Shown here one piece after another: positions 1-9,560 of a stretch of DNA of 64,000 nt. Position 1 is the first letter of the stretch. Each line of letters starts with the position of its first letter. The translations under genes and the position numbers were made by a program. Source of the DNA: Heterotrichella gracilis (lineage: Eukaryota > Sar > Xanthophyceae > Tribonematales > Xanthonemataceae); assembly GCA_032358255.1 (NCBI GenBank), contig JAULBX010030263.1, positions 496,001 to 560,000 of the forward strand, given 5' to 3'. The notes beneath the pieces were generated by a model. The model ran no database searches. It saw only the letters and a program-made list of their open reading frames with translations, and was not told the origin of the DNA.

Positions 1-771
1 AAACAACTGATACGGTGTGCGAGTCGCAGCACCCAATTCACTTGGCTGATACCTATTCAAGTACGGCACTACATCACCAGAAGTACAAGACTGTGATTGC
101 ACCCACCACTGCCCTTTTTCGCGTGCCGTAGCACCCCGCACAGCCGCTCCCTCGAGTTACATAAGGCTGTGCCTGCTTCGAACCGCGCAGGTTGCCGATT
201 CGTTCCGCCCCCACCCGCGCCCACCCTGCCTCCCACATCACAACCAGAGGGCACTGCCCACTGGCGGCGGCACGCATCATCACGCCCGCCCCCGCCTCCA
301 CAGCCGCACCTCGCAATACCTCACTTGGTGCTTTCTAGCGTCACTGCTAGAAGGCGCTGGAAGCGAACCACTGCACCGCTATAGGAGGTGAGGCCGCTGG
401 TGCATTGCTGTGTAGTGCCCTCCGTGTGGATTGGTTGCCTCCTATACCAACTTGTGCTGCTTCCACCAACCAGTTTTGCTTTTTGATAGCAATTGCGAAT
501 AAAATTCCCTGTATCTAACAAGCGTAGGTAGTGACCCATTCCATTGTGCATCAACCATATGCATGCATACCCACACAACCTAGGTACTACGTCCTAGCCA
601 CCCTAGCTTACACCCCAGAGTTGGTTGCCAGGGAGTAGTACCCCTTGGCCACCCGACAAACACTATTCGCCCGCACAAGAACTGCATACCCAGAACCTAG
701 GCCACACACATGTGATGGCCCTTTTCTGGGCATCATCGTTGCTCACCCCCTTAAAACCCTTGCCCTGCCAC
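1..771. other. No gene seen left of the snoRNA cluster
   Basis: I see no coding exon here: short open frames exist on both strands, but none has coding character, splice sites or a family signature. The stretch is C-rich and mixed in composition. A CTGA at 7-10 could be the D box of a further snoRNA cut off by the window edge, but nothing upstream is available to test this. Confidence 0.5.
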
Positions 772-863
772 GCGCCTGGCCGTTGATGACCTAACCGTTA
801 CCACACTGAAGCCCTAGGGCATCACCTGAGCGACAACCTTTCACAGTTTCTGAGGCCAGGCGC
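772..863 (+). ncRNA. Box C/D snoRNA 1 of the cluster
   Basis: The outer arms GCGCCTGGCC (772-781) and GGCCAGGCGC (854-863) are perfectly complementary and form a 10-bp terminal stem. Inside lie a C box TGATGA (784-789), a D' box CTGA (806-809), a small hairpin GCCC-TA-GGGC (811-820), a C'-like TGAGCGA (827-833) and a D box CTGA (850-853). The stretch before D' is complementary to GUGGUAACGG, which I recall from plant and algal 18S rRNA (GGUGGUAACGGGUGACGG). This would place a 2'-O-methyl on a G. The stretch before D has only a weak 9-nt candidate in 18S. The architecture is seen directly; the target is from memory. Confidence 0.66.
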
Positions 864-984
864 GCCGCCGCACCAGCAAACCTGCACACACGCCACAGTG
901 CACTGCCCACATGTGTACTCACCGTTGCACCTTGCACTGGCGAAGGCCATATGCAGCTATTTATTCACATCCTACCTCGCCCTG

Positions 985-1075
985 CTGGTTTGTGATGCTA
1001 CCCATTGTTACACACGCTGAGTGCGGCGTACGCCGCACTGTAATGAGGACAACTAGCGGATTTCTCTGAAACCTC
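985..1075 (+). ncRNA. Box C/D snoRNA 2a, first copy of a tandem pair
   Basis: The layout is short terminal stem GGTT (987-990)/AACC (1070-1073), C box GTGATGC (992-998), D' CTGA (1017-1020), perfect hairpin GTGCGGC-GTAC-GCCGCAC (1021-1038), C' TGAGGA (1044-1049) and D CTGA (1066-1069). The guide before D' is complementary to GUGUGUAACAA (11 nt). The guide before D is complementary to AAAUCCGCUA. I recall both in one conserved LSU rRNA stretch, AAUCCGCUAAGGAGUGUGUAACAACUCACC, near the GTPase-associated centre, where the two sites sit about 4 nt apart. This would be a double-guide snoRNA. The last C-box base is C instead of A. Confidence 0.8.
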
Positions 1076-1290
1076 GAGGCTTGCACCTGCACCACCACCA
1101 CCCCTTCCACCCTTCCACCCGGCACCACACCCTGCCACTCTCATCTGCATGCATGTGCACCAACGCCCACACCATCACTTGGTTCAGCTTATCAGCGTAG
1201 TCACTGTCAGGCATTGCAATAGTAACGCGAGGTAGGTAGCCACACTTGCATGTTTTGCAACTCAGAACATTCTGGTTTCTTTGTCCCCCC

Positions 1291-1381
1291 CTGGTTTGTG
1301 ATGCTACCCATTGTTACACACGCTGAGTGCGGCAACAGCCGCACTGTAATGAGGACAACTAGCGGATTTCTCTGAAACCTC
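1291..1381 (+). ncRNA. Box C/D snoRNA 2b, second copy of the tandem pair
   Basis: This 91-bp copy lies 306 bp after the first and matches it except for the four loop bases of the internal hairpin: GTGCGGC-AACA-GCCGCAC at 1327-1344 in place of the GTAC loop. Boxes are C 1298-1304, D' 1323-1326, C' 1350-1355 and D 1372-1375. Both guide stretches are unchanged, so both copies should address the same two LSU rRNA sites. The intervening 1076-1290 is unrelated single-copy sequence. The duplicated unit stops cleanly at the predicted RNA ends, which argues that selection keeps the RNA and not its flanks. Confidence 0.8.
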
Positions 1382-1502
1382 ACGGGGGGTTGCCAACATG
1401 TACCCTTCCGTGCCTTTGATATGCATTCCTTGCACAGCACGTCCCGGTAGAGTGGCTAGAGTATCTCATCAGTACACAGGGTTTTGCATGGTGGCGGTGT
1501 GC

Positions 1503-1591
1503 CTGAGGTGGTGATGCTCAAAAAGCATAGTTCAATTGAAACCGCAGCAACGCTGCTATGAAACCAACCTTCGTTTTTTCCTGAACCTCAG
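1503..1591 (+). ncRNA. Box C/D snoRNA 3, U51/snR39-like guide for LSU Am
   Basis: A perfect 7-bp terminal stem CTGAGGT (1503-1509)/ACCTCAG (1585-1591) encloses a C box GTGATGC (1511-1517), a D box CTGA (1581-1584), a D'-like TTGA (1536-1539), a hairpin GCAGC-AAC-GCTGC (1543-1555) and a C'-like TATGAA. The stretch before D' is complementary to UGAACUAUGC, as in the LSU rRNA segment GGUGAACUAUGCC. The D'+5 rule lands on the A that I recall as yeast 25S Am807, guided by snR39/snR59 and U51. The second guide is U-rich and I found no target for it. The D' box is non-canonical. Confidence 0.66.
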
Positions 1592-1690
1592 CGCCCCGCG
1601 CCACCCCATTTGCCACCCATGCTTTGACAGCCTAGGATCACCCTTTTTTGTTTAATTTAGAGTCAAGGTTTCTAGCGGGTCCATACCCTT

Positions 1691-1769
1691 GGCCTATGAT
1701 GATAAACAAATAGACAAGCATATATCTGACTGGGTGCCTGCACCCCTGAAGATTCTACTTATTGAGGCC
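1691..1769 (+). ncRNA. Box C/D snoRNA 4, U27/snR74-like guide for 18S Am28
   Basis: GGCC (1691-1694) and GGCC (1766-1769) close the RNA. A perfect C box ATGATGA lies at 1696-1702, D' CTGA at 1726-1729, hairpin GGGTGC-CT-GCACCC at 1732-1745, a C'-like TGAAGA at 1747-1752 and a weak D box TTGA at 1762-1765. The guide before D' is complementary for 12 nt to AUAUGCUUGUCU near the 5' end of 18S rRNA. The D'+5 rule points exactly to A28 in yeast numbering, the site methylated by snR74 and animal U27. The weak D box and short stem lower confidence. Only about 9 nt separate C' from D, so a second guide is unlikely. Confidence 0.72.
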
Positions 1770-1997
1770 TTGCGGAACCCTCTAGGCACCCTCTAAAACA
1801 CTTCTGAACCACCCATCCCATCCTGTCCATGCAGAGCGCGCTCATGTAGCAGCTGACCTGTTCCTTGTCCGATCCCATGCAGGCACCGACCCCTGTCCCC
1901 GTTGGTCCCCCACCCCACCTCCACGACACTTCACCTGACCAGGACAGCCATGGCAGCGCCCTAACCACCCACCCACCAGGCCAAACCACCGCCCGCC

Positions 1998-4632
1998 ATG
2001 TTGCAGCGGGCGCAGCGGGCAGCCTCGGGCGCAGCCGCCTCCACCAGCCTGGTCTCACGCCCCACCCCCCTCGCACCCCGCGCGGCGCCGCCCCCCCGCC
2101 CCACCACCCTCCACCGGCTGCGCCACCAGCCGCGCCGCCCCCCCCGCCCCACCCCACCCCAAGCCCCAGTCCGAAACCCTAGGGCAGGGTGCGCGCCCCA
2201 GCTCAATGCCGAGGCGCAGCTGGGCCCCCACCTGGTGCTTGAGTCGGAGCAAGGGGGGGAAATATACGTGTTCGGGGTAGAGCACAAGGAGCACCGGCCC
2301 TACATTGGTGAGCTCATCCTTGAGCGGCGGCCTGCGGCGGTGATTGTTGAGACAGCGCTGACTGCGGAGCATGGGGCGCAGACAGGTGGGGTGGATGACT
2401 GTATTGCCATCGGTTGGTTGGGATTGCTATATTTCCATCGTTTGTTTGGCAGGGTAGGCGGGTGGTAGAGCTGGGTGCATGCGGCTGCATGGGACAAGTA
2501 GTGGCCATGCAGCGCGTTGGGGAGTATCGTCGTGGGTGTTCACATCCTAGAGTGAGGGTCCCTCTCCCTCCAATGACTATTCAAACAGCCCGGGCCACCT
2601 TACTCCCTTACTGCCACTCACCCCCCTCGCCCTCCCTCCTCCCCAGGCAACATCATCAGCGCCCACGACTGGCAGGAGGCCAACAACGCCTCGCTCTACT
2701 TCCGCATGTTCTGCCAGATTGCCGACAAGCTCAATGAGGAACCAGACCCTGTGGCCAGCCGCGTGTGGCAGGATGTGCGTGGGGGGTTCAACGCGGAGCA
2801 GATTGCCTACATCGCTGCCCTGGCGGTGGGTGCCAAGGTTGTGTTTGGGGACCGGCCCAAGGAGATCACCTACAAGCGCCTGCTCAGGGTGCCTACCCTG
2901 GCAGACCTGGATGAAGCCTTTGGGGTGCAGGTGAGGAGAGACCCTAATGTGAACCCTATCAAAACCCTAATGCATTCCCTTGCCTGCTCAGGGTGCCTAC
3001 TCTGGCGGACCTGGATGAAGCCTTTGGGGTGCAGGTGAGGAAACCCCAAGGCAAAGCCTAGCAAAGACCTATTGCAAATCCCAAGGCAAACCCTGTAGGA
3101 TCATGTCTTGTGGCATTCTGCCAGCTGCTAGATGGCAGATGGCTTTGGCAAGCTGGCCAGAATGAGAGTTTGCACGAACACGGGCGCTCCCTACACACAC
3201 CCTAGCCAGACTGTTACCCACAGCAAGTGCTCTCGTGAGCAAACAGGATGAGCCCTAGCCGTACCCTAGCTGGCCCCCTCACCAGGCATCTCCTTTCAAC
3301 CTTTGCGTGCATGACCCAACCCCTCCACCCCCTCCCCTCTCCCAGAGTGCGCTCAACTATGCCGAGCTGACTGGCGCCACCAGCGCTGCGGGTGGTCGTG
3401 ACGTGTGGTCCAACAGCGCTGCTGAGCACATCATGATGCGCGAGAGGGACGCCATCCTGTGCGGGAGCATAGCCAGGGCAGCCAAGGAAACGGGTGAGGG
3501 GTGCTGGGGTTTTGAGGAGGGTGTGGAGTGGGATGGGGCCAGGGACATAACAAGGGTGGTTAGCGAAACGGGTGCATGTGGATGGTTGTGCATGGGGCAG
3601 AAGCAGATTTAATCCGTTCCATTTCTGTAGGCTACCAATAGTACTACCACTACTCAGACCTTACATTCAACGTCTCAATGGAAGTCACTTGACCACACAC
3701 AACCCCAAACCAAATGCTCGATAGAATTAGCGCACGTCAGAACTACCGTACCAGGCGAGAAACGCGGGAATGTCCCACGCCGGGGCCATAATATCCATGT
3801 CCACTCCCGATGTCATTATGTATACTCCCCCCTGCAGGCCCCGACAGCGTTGTGGTGGCTGTGGTTGGCGAGAGCCACCTGCGGGGCATAGACTTCCTGT
3901 GGGAGTCAGGGCTGTGGGAGCGGCTGGTGGCAGGGGAGGATGTTATGAGCGTGCCTGAGGAGGACTTCCACAACGAGACGCCTGAGCAGCTGGCGGTGAA
4001 GCGGGCCATACTGGACAGCGTGGTGCGTGGGCAAGCCCTAGACCCTGGGTGAAGCCTGGCGCCTGTGCGTTGTTTAGGGTGTCTTGAATTGCTGGGGGGT
4101 CGTTGGAAAGCCCATTAAAATTCCTGACAGTGTTGAGTACTTGAGGGCATCTAGTAGGCAGAGGGCATCTAGTACCGCTGTTATCACCAAGCAGGCATTC
4201 TACCACCTCTAACGATGCCTGTTGGGTTATGCCCCTTGGCATCGCGGTCGCGCCTGCATTTCTGGCGTGAGAAGCTCCAGCACCCCTACTAGTTACCTTA
4301 CCTTTAATCAAACCCTAAGCCTGCCCTCCCCCCTCCCCCAGGTGCGCCTCCAGTGCCGCCCCGAGGTGTGTCAGCACATGGCCGCAACCCTGGGCCCCGT
4401 GGCCTCCGACCACATGGACGCCTACATGCTGTGCCACGAGCTGTACGGCACCCCGCGCATGCTCATGGCTGCGCTGCCCAGGGAGGTGCTTGGGCAGGTG
4501 TGCGTGGGGAGGGAGTGCGACATGTGGGATGTGCTGGAGCCCCTGCGGGGGGTGCGGCCGGTGAACGGGGGCAGGGGGTTCTGTGAGGAGCTGATTGTGG
4601 AGCTGCGGGGGCTGCACTTTGAGCTGGGCTGA
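1998..4632 (+). CDS. TraB-family (TraB/PrgY/Tiki-type) protein
   Basis: Five exons read as one frame: 1998-2385, 2647-2930, 3346-3493, 3838-4022 and 4342-4632, giving about 431 residues. The N-terminal 75 residues are rich in Arg, Ala and Pro and look like an organelle leader. The domain then opens with YVFGVEHKEHRPYIGEL and ends exon 1 near AAVIVET. Exon 4 carries VVAVVGESHLRGI. The GVEH and GESH sites match the two GX2H motifs of the TraB fold. Plant members are organelle proteins of poorly known role, and a metal-dependent hydrolase activity is only inferred from Tiki relatives. An in-frame start further upstream is not excluded. Part of exon 2 is tandemly duplicated in intron 2, and exons 4-5 have a broken copy at 11.1-12.0 kb. 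Confidence 0.85.
2878..3041 (+). repeat. Tandem duplication of TraB exon 2 end plus donor (period 104)
   Basis: About 60 bp covering the last part of exon 2 and its GTGAGG donor (2878-2937) recur at 2982-3041 with few changes. The first donor (after 2930) joins in phase with exon 3. The second (after 3034) would be out of phase, so the second copy is most likely intron sequence. Confidence 0.85.
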
Positions 4633-5480
4633 GGGGAGGCGGGGAGGGGGAGGGGGTGGTTTCACTGTGTGGGCCAGCATTGTTTACTCCCTGTTACTTC
4701 ATCTGCATCCTGCAGGATGCCTAGGGAATGGCTTTCTTGAATCCCTTGTGTATCATTGTGCAAACCGGTGGTGAGCCAGAGTGTCTGCCACAGCGTCTGG
4801 CGGCTACTGGCATAGCTTGTTAGTGAGAATGATGGCGATTCTCCATGACTCCTTATGTATCGTACTGCATGGTAATTGTCCAAGCAATGCCATTTTGTTT
4901 CTCTTCTTTTCCTTCATTTCCTTCAAAAATTGAATCTTGAACTATAAAACTATGTTATGCCTGACAAGCCAACGCAGTCTGCATACAATGTACAGTGTTT
5001 AGCCCTAATTACCCTAGATTTAGTAGGTTCGGCCTGTCACTGACACTGTCTGACATGATGTGGCACATTGTGTAAAGCGCTGTATACGTAGCTACATATT
5101 ATGTATACACAACCAAGTCCAGCGTGAGGAACAAAACCAAGTGGGCCAAAAGCGGCAAGCCCCGTGCCTGGCAGCATATCCTTGGAAACAACCACACAGC
5201 GTTTGCCCCGACCAGACGAATCGTCAGCAGGCAGCTATGGCCTACCTGCCTTGAGCGCATATGCATGCATGCATGCATGCATGCATGCACATCGCGGACC
5301 GGCCGAACTCGAGGCTGCGCAGGGTTAGCGCTGGCACCAAGCCAGCTACTGTACAGCACCGATGGCAGATGCTGTTTGCCAGCGAGCAGCGGACGGAATA
5401 GGACTCGGGATGCCGGTATGCATGCTTTTACTACAGTTTTACGGTCCCTCCGAATAGCGCCCCCTGGTGGTGTCACTGAC
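4633..5480. other. TraB 3' flank and non-coding DNA
   Basis: The first about 300 bases follow the TraB stop and are also present after the partial copy near 12.0-12.3 kb. The rest shows no coding signature. A (ATGC)n run of about seven units lies at 5261-5289. Confidence 0.5.
5261..5289. repeat. (ATGC)n microsatellite
   Basis: About seven direct ATGC units. The motif GCATGC is frequent all over the window; a similar short run occurs at 58038-58065. Confidence 0.9.
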
Positions 5481-5586
5481 TCCGCAGCACCCATAAGTTT
5501 GATCCGGCCCAGGAGACTCTCCAGAATACCCTCCGCAATACCCATAAGCTTGATCCTGTCTAGGAGACTCCACAGTACCCATAAGT
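5481..5586. repeat. Tandem repeat, about 51-bp unit
   Basis: Two diverged units begin with CTCCGCA at 5481 and 5532 and share CCCATAAG, TTGATCC and AGGAGACTC. A third partial unit with TACCCATAAG follows near 5576. It lies just upstream of the broken coding stretch at 5.6 kb. Confidence 0.75.
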
Positions 5587-5622
5587 CGTATCATACTTTT
5601 TGAGAGCAGGCGTGCGGGTTCA

Positions 5623-7960
5623 ATGGCGCATGCTCAGGAGCTGGAGGCCCTGCCCCCAGTGGGAGGCGGAGCCCAGCCGGTGGACTAGGCAGACCCAATA
5701 GCTGCAGCTGCAGCCGTACGCTGGCTGACACCACTCGAGCTGTACAAGCTCCTGAAGAACGCCGCAGGGCACAGGGTGTGGCAGGAGCCCTGCAACAACC
5801 CAGCAAGTGCGCTTTGCATGCAGTATTGCAGTGGGGTGGCCACCATATGCATATCCAATATTCGCCTTCGCCGTCGCCCACTGGCCAGTGCGTTGTAACG
5901 TGTTTCACACAAAATGTTTCCCACCGAACGCTGGCTATGCTTGAAGTTGTTGCAAAGCCAACTGTAAGTGCACACCCTCTGTTCAACCCCAGGCCTGTGG
6001 TGGGATCCTGGTGCCAAGTTCAAAGGGCTTTGCAACCCCTTGCAAACTCATAGCATTGCTGACTTTTGCAATAAACGGGTTTGGCAGGTGTTGGAAAGCC
6101 ATGTCTTGCAAATGGAAACTGATCACACGTTTCATGTGGCACTGCAAGTGTTGTTTAGACTTGTGCCCTCATTCTGACCCTTTGCGCAGGTGGCTCGTTG
6201 TACCTCATGCTGAGGATGAAACAGGGGGGACGATATATTTACAAGAATGACGGGCTGGAGGGCGTTGCGTGGCCACAGGGCGCGCAAGACTGGCACGCTC
6301 ATCGCCTGCGGAGAGTGAGTGGCAGAAGAATAAAATCTGTAGTCTAGTCGGGGGCCTTCTTGTACTATCAATTTGCGATCAGCTGCTCACAGGCGCAGCC
6401 TGACCTCAACGTCAGGATACGTGCAACTTTCAGTAGTGAATGTTGCAATCTTTTTCCAAGATTGGTCTGCGGGTTGATGAACACCACATTGTACGTGCTA
6501 AGCTGGTTGCTACAGGGTGGCACTGAAATAGAACGATTTTACAAGCGCCAAAGGCTTGACAATGTGTTTGCAATGGCACGCAAACAGCCTAACACATGTG
6601 GCAAAGGTGGATGGGAGGTTGGCAGGCGAGGTGCCTGGAGGCAATGCCATGCCATGCCTGCGTGCAGTGTTCCCAGAGTATTCTCTCACAGCCTTTGTAT
6701 CACACGCAGAATGACGAGGACCCAGGGGCAGTGACCACATGCTACTCCCCGGATGTGGATGGGGTGTCCCTCAAGGTACGTGCACACAGTGCACAGGCCA
6801 AACCAGCTACCAGCAAGACTGCATTCCCAGCCCCACCAAGGTACGTCGCTCACCAATGCAGCAAGGATCCAGGTGACGCTGCAATGGCCTAGTCATAAAG
6901 TGTATGCTGTGGGCCCTTTGCGCCTCAGGCGGGTAAGGCTTGTACCATTTGTGGCTGATTGTCTGGCCTAGTCTGACGCTGTTAGTGCACTATCTGCCTG
7001 GTGGGATGACACATATATGATGCCCATCTGCACAAAGTGCTGGGCGCTGTATAAGAACCTTGGGATCTCAGATCCCAAGGTTTATTTGTAGTTTTGGTCA
7101 GAAGACCTGGGAGCAGGGCAAACGCCCAGGCGTGCGCTCTGGTCGTACACCCAGGCAGCTCAGGGGTGAACACTTGCCAAGTGTAGTACTTTAACTGGGC
7201 ATGGGTCAACCCTAACAAGGGGTGGTTGCAACACATGAGTTATGAGTATATTGATGGCCAATTTGAGGCACACGACTGCATACCTCCTTTACACGTAACC
7301 CTAATCTAAGATTGAACCCTAAACCCTTGTTCTCTCCTTACCGCCCTCAAGACATTTTTCCCGGAAATAGATTCAAGACTGTCCAGATTGTGTTTTAAAA
7401 CCCTTATGTAGGTAGTAACCCTAATATAGGCAGGCCCAGACCCTGGACCCTGAACCCTTAGGGGCTTGGGGCAACAGCACCGATCTGGCCAGGTGTGGGA
7501 CACTATTCCAAGGTGACCAATTGCAGTGGATCTACACTAGCATTGATCTCCTCTGGACCCTTACACCACAACAAATCGATGTTATTACCTATTTATACCA
7601 CACACCAGCCCCACACCGCCCTTTCCAATGTTGTGGTATCGTGATCTTAATCCCATGTTTTACACATGCAGCGCCAGATTTCATGGCTCAAGGGTCACAC
7701 GATGTTTCGCGTCGACCTGGTGGCCGTCCAGTACCTGAGGTGCTGACACAGCTTGGAGGCAAGCGAGGGACCAAGCGTGCCAAGGGATTCCTGGATGCGC
7801 AAGACCACGCTGGTGCCGCTGGTGACGACATCAGCCCTGGCCATGTAGGCCTTCATGCCTCCAGGGCAGTGGCGAACATTGCCAGGGCAACCAAGGTAGG
7901 AAGGGTAGCAGCAGCCCTCACATTCACGAGCACTGGCAGGGGAGCATTCCTTGTGTAGTA
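5623..7960 (+). pseudogene. Broken remains of an unrecognised multi-exon gene
   Basis: Several separate stretches have protein-like composition on the + strand: about 5623-5800 (with LTPLELYKLLKNAAGHRVW), 5985-6110 (LWWDPGAKFK), 6190-6315 (GGSLYLMLRMKQGGRYIYK), 6520-6600 (IERFYKRQRLDNVFAMARK), 6705-6775 (PDVDGVSLK) and 7670-7730. They do not form one open frame and the longest piece is already interrupted, so I call it a relic. I do not recognise the family. The spacing of the pieces, each next to plausible AG or GT sites, suggests a former intron-containing gene. It could be a mobile-element gene or a decayed host gene, and I cannot tell which. Confidence 0.35.
7056..7082. repeat. Perfect 12-bp hairpin with 3-nt loop
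   Basis: AACCTTGGGATC (7056-7067), loop TCA, then GATCCCAAGGTT (7071-7082), followed by TTATTTG. No gene end is recognised nearby; it lies within the broken-gene stretch. Confidence 0.8.
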
Positions 7961-9560
7961 TATATATATTTTTGGCGCCAGCCATTACTTTTTAGACTTT
8001 TTCGAAGGGAGGACGGGCCCCTGGCGGCCAGAACTGGCGCTGCTCTCACCATGCATGCCCCTAAAATCAAGCTGGCAGCACTGGCTGAGTGTGCTGGAAA
8101 TGCTCATCAGTGGCCATTTGCGGACGACAGCAGCCTTTTTTTTTAGAATAGTAACCTACTGCACGCTTACTTTAGTCACTGCCCAGTAGTTCATACACCC
8201 GCGCCATCTTCAAATACAGTCACCATGGTACAAGTTTTTGCACAAGTGTAGTTCAGCTGGGGAGGCAAAGGGTGAAGAGGGCTTGCTCACCATCACACAC
8301 CGCCTGGGTACCAATGCCGATTGTTAAAAGTGTCCAATTTCCGAAAGGTCTTGGGTTGTGCGATTGAAGCAGAAGCTTGCTTTCTCCATGCAGCATCTAT
8401 GTCAAATGGTCACGTATGGTCAGGATTCACGACCCACTGGGAAAACTTTGCTTTCACGTGCAAGGACTAGATAGTTGAAGTACAAAACCCTCCCCAGTAC
8501 ACAAGAGTAACCCATGGTCTTCCAAAACAGTTGATTGACTCGAGAAACATGGCACCCTGCTGTACTACAACCGGGTACCTGCTAGCTAGAGTTTAGTGGA
8601 TATACACAGACCCTAATCCAGGGTTTTATAGCCCTGAACGGTCCCCCCATATCCAGCTTGAGAGTACGATCGTGGCTACGCCTTGGCCATGGGTCATTAT
8701 ATCTGTGTGACTGACTCCTGAGCCAGTTACACGAATTGCAACCTGTAGCACTGTCAAACTTTGATTGCATGGTTACATACCCTAGCCGGGAGCCTTTGTG
8801 GCGTGTTTTTTCTAGGCCAGCAGGCGGCGGGTACCACCGACCGTTAGCTTGAAAGGCTATGGCATTGAGATGGCTACAAAGAATCCCAAATTCTGATTGG
8901 CAAATTCTGATTGACTGTCAAATAAATCTTGTAATTGGCTTTTTTGTGATTGCATTGTCCCCGCGAGTCACGCGACGCGCGCCTTACAACAACAAAGAAT
9001 GCTGTTGGCCATGGGCAATTGTGGGCAAAAAAATGATATATGTGCGTATCCAAGCAAACGGTTCTGCTAAAGAAGAATTGTACAAGTCTTACAATAAAAT
9101 TTAAAAAAAAAACAAAGCTCCTGCGCCATGCAAGGCTGAGAAGCTTGCTGGTGTGCGGGTAATGGCGATGCACAGCCTGCATCCAATGCATATGTTTGTC
9201 CAGTCAAACAACAGCACAGAATTATTGTTGCACGCAGCGCACCTCAGGGTTTATGTTCCCAACTCACAGTATCTGCCATGACATTCTCAGCTAGGTGAAA
9301 CCATGCATGGTGGAAAGCACTGTTGACCCCAACATCTGCACAAAACAGCCAGCTGTATGTGGGTGATTAAATGCACTTGAGCCCCAAAATTCCTATTTGA
9401 TCCACGGTTGTATGTCTTAAGGGTGCTGGGTATTCCGTTCAACGTTCAAGGTAGTACAAGGGTTCGCCTGGCGGTGGTCACGCGCACAGGGCTCGAGCAA
9501 AGGTGTATTATATGCGGACAGTACTGGCCCGGTGCATTGTTGCTGGCACCAGCCATTACC
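7961..9560. other. No gene seen
   Basis: There are short open frames only and no family signature. AT-richer patches lie around 8880-9110, including an A-rich run at 9101-9114. I see no RNA gene or clear repeat. Confidence 0.5.

Noticed and set aside
2982-3041. Second copy of the TraB exon 2 end as an alternative exon
   Set aside because: Neither its acceptor side nor its donor fits the phase of the neighbouring exons.
7298-7324. Interstitial telomere array
   Set aside because: Only isolated CCCTAA words are present, not a perfect run of repeats.
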